Under the pieces are notes generated by a model. The model had not been told where the DNA came from and did no database searches. It saw only the letters and a list, made by a program, of their open reading frames with translations. Positions 4,745-5,492 of a DNA stretch of 5,492 bases are shown here, one piece after another (position 1 is the stretch's first letter; each line of letters begins with the position of its first letter). The stretch comes from CAYTZA01 sp964442365 (GTDB lineage Bacteria > Patescibacteriota > Minisyncoccia > Phycocordibacterales > DAORIS01). The position numbers and the translations under genes were made by a program. The DNA lies in contig CAYTZA010000035.1 of the NCBI GenBank assembly GCA_964442365.1, positions 1-5,492 on the forward strand, given 5' to 3'.

Positions 4745-5492
4745 ATGTCACAATCAGCGCACAAATCAATAGCGCTTCTTTTTCTCATCATCATGATTGG
4801 GGTAGTCTTGTCTCCGATTGCTTTTGTTCCACGTTATGCTTTTGCACAAGGTGCTGATTCAGTCTCAGCAGCAAAGAAAGCAGCGGCAGGAGCACCAGCA
4901 CTAGCAGCTGCCTGCGCAACTACTGCTGTTGCCACAGAGGCACCAGGAGTAGCAACAGCAGCAGAATCTGTACTTTTAGCCAATTCAACTGCAGTACTTG
5001 TTGCTTTGCCACCAACCATATCAAAATTTATCGGAAGTCTCGCTGGTGCAGACGTTCAGAACAACTTCAAACAAAACTGTCTAAACGCTATTGCTTGGTA
5101 TCTAGCAAAAATAATCATAGATCAAATCGTACAATCTACAATACAGTGGATAAACGGAGGTTTCAAAGGTGGACCAACTTTTGTTACTAATCCCGGACAA
5201 TTTTTTGCAAATGTCGCAGATGAAAGTTTTGTTGGTTTTATGAATGATCTCTTTCCTCAAACAGAAGGTTTAACTAAATTTCTCTGTAGTCCTTTTAGTT
5301 TTGAGATACAATTTAAACTTGCTTTACAATTTAACTTTAGTAATAGAACGAGGGAGCAAGTTAAGTGTCGTGTCTCTGATATTATTAGAAACGTTGGCGA
5401 TGCAGGAAAAAGTCTCGATCAAAGTATGAGTGATTTTTATAGTGGAGATTTTAGTGAGGGTGGATGGAATCGTTGGTTTGAAATTACTCAAA
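4745..5492 (+). CDS. secreted protein with W-IN-GF-x-G-x-P-x-FVTNP core, 3' end cut by window; possible secretion-apparatus component
   Basis: The frame stays open to the window edge, giving 249 complete codons and no stop, so the gene continues. The ATG at 4745 is the first start after an in-frame TGA at 4733-4735. Residues 1-34 form a signal peptide: a polar start with Lys7, a hydrophobic core (9-28), and cleavage after AFA before Gln35. Residues 42-90 are Ala-rich low complexity. A conserved-looking block follows: NCLNAIAWYLAKIIIDQI (111-128), QWINGGFKGGPTFVTNPGQF (134-153), then FLCSPF (179-184). The mature part shows four cysteines (57, 112, 181, 208), which suits disulfides outside the cytoplasm. 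I recall this block from uncharacterised Parcubacteria proteins, sometimes encoded near VirB4/VirB6-like type IV secretion or pilus genes. No such gene is in view, so that link is inference. The 61-codon reading on the opposite strand is a shadow of the Ala-rich part. Confidence 0.88.
   Translation, partial: MSQSAHKSIALLFLIIMIGVVLSPIAFVPRYAFAQGADSVSAAKKAAAGAPALAAACATTAVATEAPGVATAAESVLLANSTAVLVALPPTISKFIGSLAGADVQNNFKQNCLNAIAWYLAKIIIDQIVQSTIQWINGGFKGGPTFVTNPGQFFANVADESFVGFMNDLFPQTEGLTKFLCSPFSFEIQFKLALQFNFSNRTREQVKCRVSDIIRNVGDAGKSLDQSMSDFYSGDFSEGGWNRWFEITQ

Noticed and set aside
4834..5019. 61-codon Ala-rich minus-strand frame
   Set aside because: It is a mirror of the GCA/GCT-rich Ala stretch of the plus-strand secreted protein, which has a signal peptide and a longer open frame.
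1..5492. CRISPR array, tRNA, insertion sequence or attachment site
   Set aside because: No regularly spaced direct repeats, cloverleaf-like sequence, terminal inverted repeats or transposase/integrase motifs were seen on either strand.

Overview
The window looks like a piece of chromosome from a Patescibacteria/CPR bacterium, most likely Parcubacteria. It is AT-rich, with many ATA and AGA codons. The genes are tightly packed and have weak or no Shine-Dalgarno sequences. Two housekeeping genes abut a run of small exported or membrane-anchored proteins of types I associate with Parcubacteria: a DxDxDG (thrombospondin type 3-like) anchored protein, a short 'PF..GGR...PC' secreted protein, and a secreted protein with a 'C-L...W.LAK-I....W-IN-GF.G.P.FVTNP..F' core. 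This assignment comes from recalled family features, not a search. TGA acts as a normal stop at 3734-3736, which argues against the Gracilibacteria/SR1 code.

Left part (1-2574, + strand): a UvrD/PcrA-type helicase missing its N-terminus at the window edge is followed after 3 bases by rsmA (ksgA), the 16S rRNA adenine dimethyltransferase. These two are confidently identified and probably co-transcribed.

Middle (2566-2983): a 122-residue secreted, cysteine-containing protein lies on the minus strand. Its 3' end overlaps the end of rsmA by 9 bases. A 49-base AT-rich divergent promoter region, with a 16-bp perfect palindrome, separates it from the next plus-strand gene.

Right part (2984-5492, + strand): three envelope proteins follow. 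The first is a signal-anchored protein with a Ser/Thr/Pro-rich linker and a helical C-terminal domain. The second is a signal-anchored protein with two calcium-binding-type DxDxDG repeats and a helical C-terminal domain. The third is a signal-peptide protein with an Ala-rich stretch, running off the right edge. The first two share an identically spaced L-x2-V-x2-P-x6-H motif in their C-terminal domains, so they are probably diverged paralogues. No gene of known secretion or pilus function is visible, so any role in a surface apparatus (for example a type IV secretion-like machine) is inference.

No tRNA, rRNA, CRISPR array, insertion sequence or convincing rho-independent terminator was seen. 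The most unusual features are the paralogous anchored pair, the palindromic divergent promoter, and -10-like hexamers placed so close to start codons that leaderless or very short-leader mRNAs are likely.
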